NCBI RefSeq assembly: GCF_005503625.1
Contig: NZ_SCMX01000052.1
Coordinates: 1 to 47,403 of the forward strand
Direction: 5' to 3'
Length of the DNA: 47,403 nucleotides
DNA from: Cupriavidus sp. 2SB
GTDB taxonomy: Bacteria > Pseudomonadota > Gammaproteobacteria > Burkholderiales > Burkholderiaceae
Under the pieces are notes generated by a model. That model did not search any database. It saw only the letters and a program-made list of their open reading frames with translations, and was not told the DNA's origin. A program made the translations under genes and the position numbers. The first letter of the stretch is position 1, and each line of letters opens with the position of its first letter. Shown one piece after another: positions 16,675 through 24,878 of this stretch.

Positions 16675-17319
16675 CTAGACGTTTGGGGCTGGCGTTTTTG
16701 GCTTGAACTCGCAGAGCGGCTCGATCGCGCAGTGCCAGCATTCTGGCTTGCGCGCCTTGCAGACATAGCGGCCGTGCAGGATCAACCAGTGGTGGGCATC
16801 GTGCATGAACTCGGTCGGCGTGACCTTGAGCAGCTTCTGCTCCACGGCGTCGGGGTTCTTGCCCGGCGCCAGCCCGGTACGGTTGGCCACACGGAAAATG
16901 TGCGTGTCCACGGCGATGGTGGGATGGCCGAACGCCACGTTCAGCACCACATTGGCGGTCTTGCGCCCCACGCCCGGCAGCGCTTCCAGCGCCTCGCGCA
17001 CCGGTGGCACCTTGCCGCCGTGCTGTTCCACCAGGATGCGGCACGTTTCCATCACGTGCTTTGCCTTGGTCTTGTATAGCCCGATCGTCTTGATGTATTC
17101 GATCAGCCCGGCCTCGCCGAGATCCAGAATCTGCTGCGGAGTATGGGCCACTGGATAAAGCTTGCGCGTGGCCTTGTTCACGCCCACGTCCGTGGCTTGC
17201 GCGGACAGCAGCACGGCGATCAGCAACTCGAATGGCGAGCTGTATTCGAGTTCCGTCTCGGGTGTGGGATTGACTTCGCGCAGGGTTTCGAAGATGGCAA
17301 GGCGCTTGGCTGGGTTCAT
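16675..17319 (-). CDS. nth: Endonuclease III
   Basis: 214 residues. A DNA glycosylase/AP lyase that removes oxidised pyrimidines. The helix-hairpin-helix LPGVGRKTA contains catalytic K120; D138 follows in AVDTH. The [4Fe-4S] cysteines are C187, C194, C197 and C203. All six positions equal those of the E. coli enzyme. The ATG overlaps the stop of rnfB by 4 nt (ATGA), so translation is probably coupled. Confidence 0.97.
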   Translation of the reverse strand: MNPAKRLAIFETLREVNPTPETELEYSSPFELLIAVLLSAQATDVGVNKATRKLYPVAHTPQQILDLGEAGLIEYIKTIGLYKTKAKHVMETCRILVEQHGGKVPPVREALEALPGVGRKTANVVLNVAFGHPTIAVDTHIFRVANRTGLAPGKNPDAVEQKLLKVTPTEFMHDAHHWLILHGRYVCKARKPECWHCAIEPLCEFKPKTPAPNV

Positions 17320-18164
17320 GCGCGGGACGGGTCGTTGTCGTTGTCGTGTGGGCCGGGCAAGGTATCCGATGCAGATGTCCCCAATCCAAGCCGCGCGCGG
17401 CGGGCCTCGGCGGCATCGATCTGGGCCTGCACGGCGGGCGATACGTTTTCGGTATCGCGCGGCTTCGCCGCAGCCGCGGCCGCAGCCTTCTCGCGCGCCC
17501 GGGCCATGGCGGCCTCGATGATGGCTTTCTTGCGTGCCTGCGCAGCCCGTTCGGCATCGGATTCTACCGGTTCGGCTTGCAAGGCTTCGAGCTTGGCCGC
17601 AGCCTTCGCGGCCAGGCGCGCATCGTTCTCCTCGCGCTCACGGACCAGCCGCACTCGCCGCGACTGATAGCGAGCCTGCGCGGCATCGGCCTGTTCCTGC
17701 GACCACGCATCCCATCCGGTATTCGCACCGGTCACGGGGATCATCGCGATGCAGTCCACGGGGCAGGGCGCCACGCAGAGATCGCAGCCGGTGCACCAGT
17801 CGGGCAGCACGGTATGCATCTGCTTGGCCGCGCCGACGATGGCGTCGACCGGGCATGCCTGGATGCAGAGCGTGCAGCCGATGCAGAGCGATTCATCGAT
17901 TCGGGCCACAGCACGGGGCTGTTCGATGCCGCGTTCGGGGTCGAGCGGCTGCGGCGCCGTGCCCAGCAGCGCGGACAATCGTACGATGCCCGTGGCACCC
18001 CCGGGCGGGCAGCGGTTGCTGTCGGCCTGACCCGTGGCCATGGCCTCGGCATAGGGGCGACAGCCATCGAACCCGCACTTGGTGCATTGGGTTTGCGGCA
18101 GCAGGGCTTCAAGACGGTCCGCCAGGCTGGCGGTGTCGGCTGCGGTGGGTTGGGAGTGGGTCAC
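17316..18164 (-). CDS. rnfB: RnfB-type ferredoxin, electron transport complex subunit B-like
   Basis: About 282 residues from a GTG at 18164; the start is uncertain, with no clear ribosome binding site. Cluster ligands: C27, C30, C35, C52 (the four-Cys Fe-S domain of RnfB), then two ferredoxin motifs, C94/C97/C100/C104 and C124/C127/C130/C134. The N-terminal membrane helix of true RnfB is missing and the C-terminal third is a charged, Ala-rich coiled coil (KAAAKLEALQAE...KKAIIEAAMARAREKAAAAAAA). No rnfA, C, D, G or E genes are near, so it is probably a soluble orphan. Linkage to nth, itself a [4Fe-4S] enzyme, suggests it may supply electrons or clusters (inference). Confidence 0.82.
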   Translation of the reverse strand: MTHSQPTAADTASLADRLEALLPQTQCTKCGFDGCRPYAEAMATGQADSNRCPPGGATGIVRLSALLGTAPQPLDPERGIEQPRAVARIDESLCIGCTLCIQACPVDAIVGAAKQMHTVLPDWCTGCDLCVAPCPVDCIAMIPVTGANTGWDAWSQEQADAAQARYQSRRVRLVREREENDARLAAKAAAKLEALQAEPVESDAERAAQARKKAIIEAAMARAREKAAAAAAAKPRDTENVSPAVQAQIDAAEARRARLGLGTSASDTLPGPHDNDNDPSRA

Positions 18165-18378
18165 GACTGCGAGACTGCAAAAACGGATTCTGGGGGAGCG
18201 ACTGGCACATCGGCACGCAAGCGCATCGGCGCGTCTCTGCCGGACGCGTTGCGGCAAGGATTATCCCCGATTTCGCCGCCATGCAGAAAAGGGGATCATG
18301 CGGCGTCACCCGTATGTGGGACAAGGGGAGGGGGTGACGGCTGTGCCATAATCCGCGCAATCGACAGACCGGAAATTC

Positions 18379-19014
18379 ATGTCAAACGAGCCAAGAACCA
18401 AGCGGGATCCCGAGGGCACGCGTCGGCGTATCCTGGCGGCCGCCACCGAAGAGTTTGCCAAAGGCGGGCTGGCCGGTGCCCGCGTCGACCAGATCGCACG
18501 TCGGGCGGAAACCAACGAGCGGATGCTGTACTACTACTACGGCAGCAAGGAAGGTCTCTTCCTTACCGTGCTCGAAAAGCAGTACGCCGAATTCCGTGCG
18601 GCCGAGGAGCAGCTTCACATCACGGACGAAGACCCGGTGGCGGCGGTCCGCACGCTCGCCCGATTCGTCTGGGACTGGTACTACGCGCATCCCGAATTCA
18701 TTCGGCTGGTCAACAGCGAGAACCTGCACGAGGCGCGGCACCTGAAGAAATCTTCGCAACTTCACCAGTTGATCAACCCCGTGGTGGATGTGCTGGCCGA
18801 CATCATCCGGCGCGGCCAGCAACAGGGCGTGTTCCGTGATGGCATCGACGTGCCGCAGTTCTACCTGACCATTTCGGCGCTCGGCTACTATGTGCTGTCG
18901 AACCGGTACACGATCAGCGCCGTGATTGGCCGCGACGTGGCCTCCGAAGAGGAACACGCCCGCTTTGCCGAGCTGCATACGGACATGCTGCTGTCCTACC
19001 TGACCAATCGCTGA
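18379..19014 (+). CDS. TetR-family transcriptional regulator
   Basis: 211 residues. The helix-turn-helix lies in about 15-62 (RRRILAAATEEFAKGGL, ARVDQIARRAETNERMLYYYYGSKEGLF). The C-terminal half fits the TetR_C_17/NicS-like class (WYYAHPEFIRLVNSENLHEARHLK). The ligand is not known. It converges with phaZ across a shared bidirectional terminator, so it need not regulate phaZ. CATAAT about 35 nt before the start may be its -10 box. Confidence 0.9.
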   Translation: MSNEPRTKRDPEGTRRRILAAATEEFAKGGLAGARVDQIARRAETNERMLYYYYGSKEGLFLTVLEKQYAEFRAAEEQLHITDEDPVAAVRTLARFVWDWYYAHPEFIRLVNSENLHEARHLKKSSQLHQLINPVVDVLADIIRRGQQQGVFRDGIDVPQFYLTISALGYYVLSNRYTISAVIGRDVASEEEHARFAELHTDMLLSYLTNR

Positions 19015-19033
19015 AGGTTGCTGACATCCGCCG

Positions 19034-19074
19034 AAAGCAAAACGCCCGCAAGAAATTTGCGGGCGTTTTGCTTT
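19034..19074. terminator. Bidirectional terminator between tetR and phaZ
   Basis: A perfect 18-bp stem (19034-19051 with 19057-19074) containing CGCCCGC/GCGGGCG, a 5-nt loop, and A and T runs built into the stem on both flanks. It should stop transcripts arriving from either side. Confidence 0.93.
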
Positions 19075-19086
19075 GGCAGAAGACCT

Positions 19087-20325
19087 TCAGTGCTTCCGGA
19101 TGAAGTCGCGCAGTTCCGGATAGATGTTCTCGCGCCAGCGGCGGCCCGAGAAAATCCCGTAGTGGCCGCACTTCGGCGCGGTGATATGTTGCTTGCGCGC
19201 TTTCGGGATACCTTCGCACAGGTCGTGTGCGGCAGCCGTCTGGCCAGCACCTGAAATATCGTCCAGCTCGCCCTCGATAGTCAGCAGGGCGGTGCGCTTG
19301 ATGTCTTGCGGACGCACCGGCGCACCATCGATTTCCCACGTGCCGTTAGCCAGCCGGAATTCCTGGAACACCTCGCGGATCGTGTCGAGGTAGTAGTCGG
19401 CGGCCATGTCGAGCACGGCGTTGTACTCGTCGTAGAACTTCACGTGCGCGTCGGCGTCGTCGGAATCGCCCTCGACCAGACTCAGGTAATAGTCATAGTG
19501 CGAGGAGAGATGGCGGTCCGGGTTCATCGCCACGAAGCCGGCATGCTGCAGGAAGCCGGGATAGACCTTGCGGCCATGACCCGGATAGTTGGCAGGCACC
19601 GTGTAGATGACGTTGTTCTCGAACCACTCGAACGATTTGTTCGTCGCCAGCGAGTTGACCGACGTCGGGCTCTTGCGGGCATCGATCGGGCCGCCCATCA
19701 TCGTCATCGTGCGCGGCGTCTTCTCGCCGGCCGAAGCCATCAGCGAAATCGCCGCCAGCACCGGCACCGTCGGCTGGCACACCGAGACCACATGCAGGTT
19801 TTCCGCGCCGATATGGCGAATGAATTCCTGAATGTAGTAGATATAGTCCGAAAGGTGGAAGGCACCGTCTTCGGCCGGGACCATCCGGGCATCCACCCAG
19901 TCGGTCACATAGACCTTATGATCCTGCAGCAACGTGCGCACCGTGTCGCGCAGCAGCGTGGCGTGGTGGCCGGACAGCGGCGCGGCCACCAGGACCACCG
20001 GCTCGTCCTTGAGCAGCTTGATGGTCTCGGGATCGTCGGCGTACCGCTTGAAGCGGATCAGCTTGCAAAACGGCTTTTCCAGCACCGTCTGTTCGACGAT
20101 GGGAATGTCGCGCCCGTTGGAACGCACGGCCTTGATATCGAACGCCGGCTTCTCGTATTCCTTGCCGAGCCGGTATAGCAGCTCGTAGCCTGCCGCCAGC
20201 CGGGGCGCACCCGGCAGCAGCGAGAGGGGGCTGAGGGGATTGATAAACGTCTTGGCGGTCGCCTGCATCCACGCGGTAAGCGGGTTCAGCATCGAGCGCT
20301 GGAATTCATGCAATTGATAAAGCAT
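19087..20325 (-). CDS. phaZ: Intracellular polyhydroxybutyrate depolymerase
   Basis: 412 residues. It mobilises stored polyhydroxybutyrate granules. The nucleophile is a cysteine, C183 (VSVCQPT), with D355 (EGELDD) and H388 (CGHYG), exactly the numbering reported for the R. eutropha PhaZ triad. There is no signal peptide, consistent with an intracellular enzyme. The N-terminus (MLYQLHEFQRSMLNPL) is typical. Upstream is a 13-nt palindrome that may be an operator. The gene is monocistronic between two terminators. Confidence 0.96.
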   Translation of the reverse strand: MLYQLHEFQRSMLNPLTAWMQATAKTFINPLSPLSLLPGAPRLAAGYELLYRLGKEYEKPAFDIKAVRSNGRDIPIVEQTVLEKPFCKLIRFKRYADDPETIKLLKDEPVVLVAAPLSGHHATLLRDTVRTLLQDHKVYVTDWVDARMVPAEDGAFHLSDYIYYIQEFIRHIGAENLHVVSVCQPTVPVLAAISLMASAGEKTPRTMTMMGGPIDARKSPTSVNSLATNKSFEWFENNVIYTVPANYPGHGRKVYPGFLQHAGFVAMNPDRHLSSHYDYYLSLVEGDSDDADAHVKFYDEYNAVLDMAADYYLDTIREVFQEFRLANGTWEIDGAPVRPQDIKRTALLTIEGELDDISGAGQTAAAHDLCEGIPKARKQHITAPKCGHYGIFSGRRWRENIYPELRDFIRKH

Positions 20326-20346
20326 GCCTGTCTAGCCTTTATTGTC

Positions 20347-20359
20347 GCGAGTGACTCGC
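20347..20359. promoter_or_regulatory. Perfect palindrome upstream of phaZ
   Basis: GCGAGT-G-ACTCGC (20347-20359) lies 21 nt before the phaZ ATG. The flanks TTGT and ACAA extend the symmetry with one bulged base. It could be a repressor operator or an mRNA 5' hairpin close to the ribosome binding site. No family is assigned. Confidence 0.45.
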
Positions 20360-20483
20360 ACAACGATTATGCCCGCAATCGAACGATCGTGCTCTGCAGC
20401 ATATCTCTCAAAGGTACGCCGCCAGCCGCGGAAGACAATAGGACATTGGCGCTATATCGGGATGACATCCGCCGACAAAACGG

Positions 20484-20520
20484 AAAAAGGCGACCGGAGT
20501 GGCTTCCAGGTCGCCTTTTT
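20484..20520 (-). terminator. Rho-independent terminator of tyrB
   Basis: AAAAAGGCGACC (20484-20495) pairs with GGTCGCCTTTTT (20509-20520) around a 13-nt loop. On the minus strand the stem ends in a T-run. It lies 48 nt beyond the tyrB stop and upstream of the phaZ promoter region. Confidence 0.9.
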
Positions 20521-20567
20521 CGACTGGGTGTTGCATTTTGGTGCAACGCCCAGATGCAGCAAATCGC

Positions 20568-21764
20568 TTAGTAGACGGCGGCGATGGCTTTCACCACGGC
20601 GTCGATGTTGCGGCTGTTCAGTGCGGCCACGCAGATGCGGCCCGTGCCCACGGCGTAGATGCCGTGTTCGGTACGCAGGCGGTCCACCTGGGCCGAGGTC
20701 AGGCCCGAGTACGAGAACATGCCGCGCTGCGCCTTGACGAACGAGAAGTCGCCCGGCACGCCAGCGGCGGCCAGCTTGTCCACCAGCGCATTGCGCATCA
20801 GCTTGATGCGGTCGCGCATCTCGCCCAGTTCCTGCTCCCACATGGCGCGCAGTTCCGGGCTGTTCAGGACGGTGGCGACTACGGTGCCACCGTGGGTCGG
20901 CGGGTTCGAGTAGTTCGTGCGAATGACACGCTTGATCTGCGACAGCACGCGCTGCGCTTCGTCCTTGCTGGTCGTCACGATCGAGATCGCGCCCACGCGC
21001 TCGCCGTAGAGCGAGAAGCTCTTCGAGAACGAGCTCGACACAAAGAAGGGCAGGCCCGACTCGGCGAACAGGCGCACAGCGGCGCCGTCCGGCTCGATGC
21101 CGTCGGCAAAGCCCTGGTAGGCCATGTCGAGGAACGGAATCAGGTTGCGTTCCTTGACCAGTTCCACCACCTGCTTCCACTGGGCTTCATTCAGATCCAC
21201 GCCGGTGGGGTTGTGGCAGCACGCGTGCAGCACGACGATCGTGTTGGCCGGGTACGACTTCAGCGATTCCACCATGCCGGCGAAGTTCAGGCCGTGGCTC
21301 GGGGCATCGTAATAGGCATAGTTCACTACCGGGAAACCGGCGGCTTCGAACAGCGCGCGGTGGTTTTCCCAGCTCGGATCGCTGATGGCGACCGAAGCAT
21401 CCGGATACAGGCGCTTCAGGAAGTCGGCGCCAATCTTCAGGGCGCCCGTGCCGCCAAGTGCTTGTGCGGTCACAACGCGGCCTTCCGTGATCAGGGCCGA
21501 TTCCTTGCCGAACAGCAGGGTCTGGACAGCCTGGTCATACGCGGCAATGCCTTCGATCGGCAGGTAGCCACGGGGCGTGGCGGTCGTCAGGCGTGCCTTT
21601 TCGGCCTCCTGCACAGCGCGCAGCAGCGGAATTTTCCCTTCGTCTGTGAAGTACACGCCAACGCCCAGATTCACCTTGGTGGGACGCGTATCGGCATTGA
21701 ATGCTTCATTCAGGCCCAGGATCGGGTCGCGCGGGGCCATCTCGACGGCAGAAAACAAACTCAT
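20568..21764 (-). CDS. tyrB: Aromatic-amino-acid/aspartate aminotransferase
   Basis: 398 residues from the ATG at 21764 (MSLFSAVEMAPRDPILGLNEAF), which matches the start of the class I aminotransferase Ia subfamily. An upstream in-frame ATG adds 27 unrelated residues. The PLP lysine is K248 in SSSFSKSFSLYGERVG; HNPTG at 184-188 and DMAYQGF near 213-219 are also present. It transfers amino groups between aspartate, tyrosine or phenylalanine and 2-oxoglutarate. Whether aspartate or aromatic substrates dominate cannot be read from the sequence. It is divergent from uvrB. Confidence 0.93.
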   Translation of the reverse strand: MSLFSAVEMAPRDPILGLNEAFNADTRPTKVNLGVGVYFTDEGKIPLLRAVQEAEKARLTTATPRGYLPIEGIAAYDQAVQTLLFGKESALITEGRVVTAQALGGTGALKIGADFLKRLYPDASVAISDPSWENHRALFEAAGFPVVNYAYYDAPSHGLNFAGMVESLKSYPANTIVVLHACCHNPTGVDLNEAQWKQVVELVKERNLIPFLDMAYQGFADGIEPDGAAVRLFAESGLPFFVSSSFSKSFSLYGERVGAISIVTTSKDEAQRVLSQIKRVIRTNYSNPPTHGGTVVATVLNSPELRAMWEQELGEMRDRIKLMRNALVDKLAAAGVPGDFSFVKAQRGMFSYSGLTSAQVDRLRTEHGIYAVGTGRICVAALNSRNIDAVVKAIAAVY

Positions 21765-21920
21765 TTGGAATCTCGTGGTCAGCTGTGTAACAAAACGGAG
21801 GGCGTAGAATGCTTCGGACTGCGCTGGGCTGCGGCAGATCGGCAATGGGGTTGAACCGTTCCGCGCAACCCCAAGATTCTAGCGTATCCGCCCGTTTTCC
21901 TGAGGTATTTCCCTAATTTC

Positions 21921-24014
21921 ATGACGAATCTCGCTGAAGCCGCCCCCGTTCTCGACGAAGACAAGTTCGTTACTTTTCCGGGGTCCCCGTTCCAGCTCTA
22001 TCAGCCCTATCTACCGGCCGGCGACCAGCCCGAGGCGATCCGCCAACTGGTGGAAGGGGTAGAGGATGGGCTGTCGTTCCAGACACTGCTGGGGGTAACC
22101 GGCTCCGGCAAGACGTTCACGATGGCCAACGTTATCGCGCGGATGGGGCGGCCAGCCATCGTATTTGCGCCAAACAAGACGTTGGCAGCGCAACTGTATT
22201 CGGAATTCCGGGAGTTCTTTCCGCGCAACGCCGTCGAGTATTTCGTCAGCTACTACGACTACTACCAGCCTGAAGCCTACGTGCCGCAGCGCGACCTGTT
22301 CATCGAGAAGGACTCGTCCATCAACGAGCACATCGAGCAGATGCGGCTGTCGGCCACCAAGAGCCTGCTGGAACGGCGCGATACGATCATCGTGGCGACG
22401 GTGTCGGCCATCTACGGTATCGGCAATCCGAGCGAATACCATCAGATGATTCTGACGCTGCGCAACGGCGACAAGCTGAGCCAGCGCGACATCATTGCGC
22501 GGCTGATTGCGATGCAGTACACGCGGAATGACGCGGACTTCCAGCGTGGCACGTTCCGCGTGCGCGGCGACACGCTCGACATCTTCCCCGCCGAGCATGC
22601 CGAAATGGCCGTTCGCGTGGAACTGTTCGATGACGAAGTGGATTCGCTGCAGTTCTTCGATCCGCTGACAGGGCGCGTGCGTCAGAAGATTCCGCGCTTC
22701 ACGGTCTATCCGTCGAGCCACTACGTCACGCCACGCGAGACCGTGCTGCGCGCGATCGAAAACATCAAGGTGGAGTTGCGCGAGCGACTGGATTTCTACT
22801 ACAAGGAAAACCGCCTCGTCGAGGCCCAGCGGCTGGAACAGCGCACGCGCTTCGATCTGGAAATGCTGACCGAACTCGGCTTCTGCAAGGGCATCGAGAA
22901 CTATTCGCGGCACCTGTCCGGCGCCCAGCCGGGCGAACCGCCGCCGACGCTGGTGGACTACCTGCCGCCGGACGCGCTGATGTTCCTCGACGAGTCGCAC
23001 GTGCTGATCGGCCAGCTCAACGGCATGTACAACGGCGACCGCGCCCGCAAGACCACGCTGGTCGAATATGGCTTCCGGCTGCCGTCCGCCATGGACAACC
23101 GGCCGCTCAAGTTCGACGAGTACGAGCGCAAGATGCGTCAGGCCGTCTTCGTGACCGCCACGCCCGCGAACTACGAGAAGGAACATGCCGGCCAGGTCGT
23201 GGAGCAGGTGGTGCGGCCCACGGGGCTGGTGGACCCGACGATCGAGGTCCGTCCGGCCACCACGCAGGTGGATGACCTGCTGGGCGAGATCCATGCGCGG
23301 GTCAAGGTCAACGAGCGCGTGCTGGTGACCACGCTGACCAAGCGCATGGCGGAGCAACTGACCGAGTTCTTGTCCGAGAACGGCGTCAAGGTCCGCTATC
23401 TCCATTCGGACATCGACACGGTCGAGCGCGTGGAGATCATCCGCGATCTGCGCCTGGGCACGTTCGATGTGCTGGTGGGGATCAACCTGCTGCGCGAAGG
23501 CCTGGACATTCCGGAGGTATCGCTCGTGGCGATCCTCGATGCTGACAAGGAAGGCTTCCTGCGTGCCGAGCGATCGCTGATCCAGACCATCGGCCGGGCA
23601 GCACGGAACGTCAACGGTACCGCCATCCTCTACGGCGACCGGATGACGGACTCGATGAAGGTGGCGATCAGCGAGACCGAGCGCCGCCGCGCCAAGCAGA
23701 TGGCGCACAACGAGGCCCACGGCATCACGCCGCGCGGTGTGGTCAAGCGGATCAAGGACATTATCGACGGCGTGTATGACCCGGACGACGTCAAGGCCGA
23801 ATTGTCCGCTGCCGCGGAGCGCGCGAAGTACGAGGACATGAGCGAGAAGCAGGTGGCCAAGGAAATCAAGCGCCTGGAGAAGCAGATGCTCGAACACGCC
23901 AGGAATCTTGAATTCGAGAAGGCTGCCCAGGTACGCGACAGCCTGGCCAAGCTGCGTGCGCAGGTGTTTGGTGGCGCCGCCGATGGCGACCATCTGTTGC
24001 CGCCGTCAAGCTGA
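21921..24014 (+). CDS. uvrB: Excinuclease ABC subunit B
   Basis: 697 residues, a DNA-damage-verifying helicase of nucleotide excision repair. Walker A is GVTGSGKT (58-65). The beta-hairpin that inserts between strands begins YYDYYQPEAYVPQ near 110. DESH is the Walker B box. The C-terminal UVR domain (about 645-680, KRLEKQMLEHARNLEFEKAAQVRDSL) binds UvrC. The ~24-residue N-terminal extension before the conserved FQLYQPYLPAGDQPEAI is longer than in E. coli. No SOS box was recognised in the 156-nt divergent region, which holds a 7-bp hairpin (21847-21853 with 21866-21872). Confidence 0.97.
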   Translation: MTNLAEAAPVLDEDKFVTFPGSPFQLYQPYLPAGDQPEAIRQLVEGVEDGLSFQTLLGVTGSGKTFTMANVIARMGRPAIVFAPNKTLAAQLYSEFREFFPRNAVEYFVSYYDYYQPEAYVPQRDLFIEKDSSINEHIEQMRLSATKSLLERRDTIIVATVSAIYGIGNPSEYHQMILTLRNGDKLSQRDIIARLIAMQYTRNDADFQRGTFRVRGDTLDIFPAEHAEMAVRVELFDDEVDSLQFFDPLTGRVRQKIPRFTVYPSSHYVTPRETVLRAIENIKVELRERLDFYYKENRLVEAQRLEQRTRFDLEMLTELGFCKGIENYSRHLSGAQPGEPPPTLVDYLPPDALMFLDESHVLIGQLNGMYNGDRARKTTLVEYGFRLPSAMDNRPLKFDEYERKMRQAVFVTATPANYEKEHAGQVVEQVVRPTGLVDPTIEVRPATTQVDDLLGEIHARVKVNERVLVTTLTKRMAEQLTEFLSENGVKVRYLHSDIDTVERVEIIRDLRLGTFDVLVGINLLREGLDIPEVSLVAILDADKEGFLRAERSLIQTIGRAARNVNGTAILYGDRMTDSMKVAISETERRRAKQMAHNEAHGITPRGVVKRIKDIIDGVYDPDDVKAELSAAAERAKYEDMSEKQVAKEIKRLEKQMLEHARNLEFEKAAQVRDSLAKLRAQVFGGAADGDHLLPPSS

Positions 24015-24142
24015 GGCAATCCCCGATCCAGCAAGAGGCGCTCCCGGTGCCCATGTTGCGGCACGGCATCCTATAGTGATGAAGGACATCCGCGTCCGGA
24101 GCCCCGCAGTCGTCGTGCCGCATCACGAACCAGGAGCGCGCC

Positions 24143-24364
24143 ATGGTCACGCAGTTCGAATACGGTGGATATGCTGTCGTGGCCCGCGCCATCCGACATG
24201 CGGCCGGCGGCTTTGCCGGTGTGGTGACGATTGCCGACGCATTTGGGGAGCCGGGCGGCCCCACGTTTGAAACCGAGACAGGCACGGCCGAAACGCCAGA
24301 GGCGGCACTCGCCCTGGCCGAGGCCGAAGCCATGCGCACCATCGACGCCGGTGAAGTGAACTGA
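24143..24364 (+). CDS. Small conserved-looking protein of unknown function
   Basis: 73 residues with AGGAG 7 nt before the ATG. An N-terminal beta-rich half (YGGYAVVARAIRHAAGGFAGVVTIAD) is followed by a helix (TPEAALALAEAEAMRTIDAGE). There is no signal or membrane segment. The beta-strand-then-'xPEEA' helix plan is shared with the next gene, suggesting related folds. Codon use is typical of the genome. I do not recognise a family with confidence. Confidence 0.7.
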   Translation: MVTQFEYGGYAVVARAIRHAAGGFAGVVTIADAFGEPGGPTFETETGTAETPEAALALAEAEAMRTIDAGEVN

Positions 24365-24410
24365 CCACGGGCGCAGGTTGGGCCAAGACACAGCTGGCCG
24401 GGAGACAGGA

Positions 24411-24650
24411 ATGGCGTATAGCAGTGAATGGAAGAAGAAGGTGTTCGAGACGCACGAGATCCAGGTGCTCGTGAAACCTCGCAATCCGGTGGACTGGGAC
24501 TTCACGGTACGGGTCTGCCGCAAGGGGACCAACATCCGCGCTGCCAGCACGCTTGTGGAGAATGCGCCGGCCTCGGCGCACTACAAGTCGCCGGAGGAAG
24601 CGGAAGCCGCGGGCTTCGCGCGTGGCAAGGTTCTAGCCGAACAGCTATAG
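24411..24650 (+). CDS. Small protein of unknown function, similar plan to its neighbour
   Basis: 79 residues from the ATG at 24411, which directly follows GGAGACAGGA; an upstream ATG at 24378 would give 90. It has beta-rich 'IQVLVKPRNPVDWDFTVRVCRKG' and a C-terminal helix 'KSPEEAEAAGFARGKVLAEQ'. It is cytoplasmic. It sits 46 nt behind the 73-residue gene on the same strand, so the two are probably one transcript. Function unknown. Confidence 0.72.
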   Translation: MAYSSEWKKKVFETHEIQVLVKPRNPVDWDFTVRVCRKGTNIRAASTLVENAPASAHYKSPEEAEAAGFARGKVLAEQL

Positions 24651-24806
24651 ATTCCCAGACTGTGATAGCAGCAAGTCGGGCTGTGCCGAAATTTGCCGCA
24701 GCCGGTAAAATCGCGCCCTGATTCGGCCATCACGGCCAAAGGCGCGCTGCCAGGCGGTTTTCAGGGTCATCGTTATGGCTTTCGGAACAGTGCATTGCAG
24801 CACGGG

Positions 24807-24831
24807 GAACTTGACTGATTTAGTCGGGATA
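24807..24831 (+). promoter_or_regulatory. Type 1 IscR binding site over the isc promoter
   Basis: The 25-nt segment carries CTTGACTGATTTAGTCGGG (24810-24828) and fits the E. coli type 1 consensus ATASYYGACTRWWWYAGTCRRSTAT at every core position; only the flanking ATA/TAT triplets deviate. TTGACT (24811-24816) inside it is also a good -35 box, with TAAACT (24835-24840) as -10 at an 18-nt spacing. Binding of [2Fe-2S]-IscR would cover the -35 and repress the operon. The iscR ATG is at 24879. Confidence 0.85.
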
Positions 24832-24878
24832 TCGTAAACTCGACCGAAATCCTCAAGTATTCCCTCTCCCCGAGCATC

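Noticed and set aside
21765..21920. LexA box in the uvrB promoter region
   Set aside because: No CTGT-N8-ACAG-like sequence was found; only a short hairpin is present.
22011..23993. 660-codon open frame antisense to uvrB
   Set aside because: uvrB is certain on the other strand. The antisense product is His/Arg/Gln-rich without domains, as expected from GC-rich codon shadowing.
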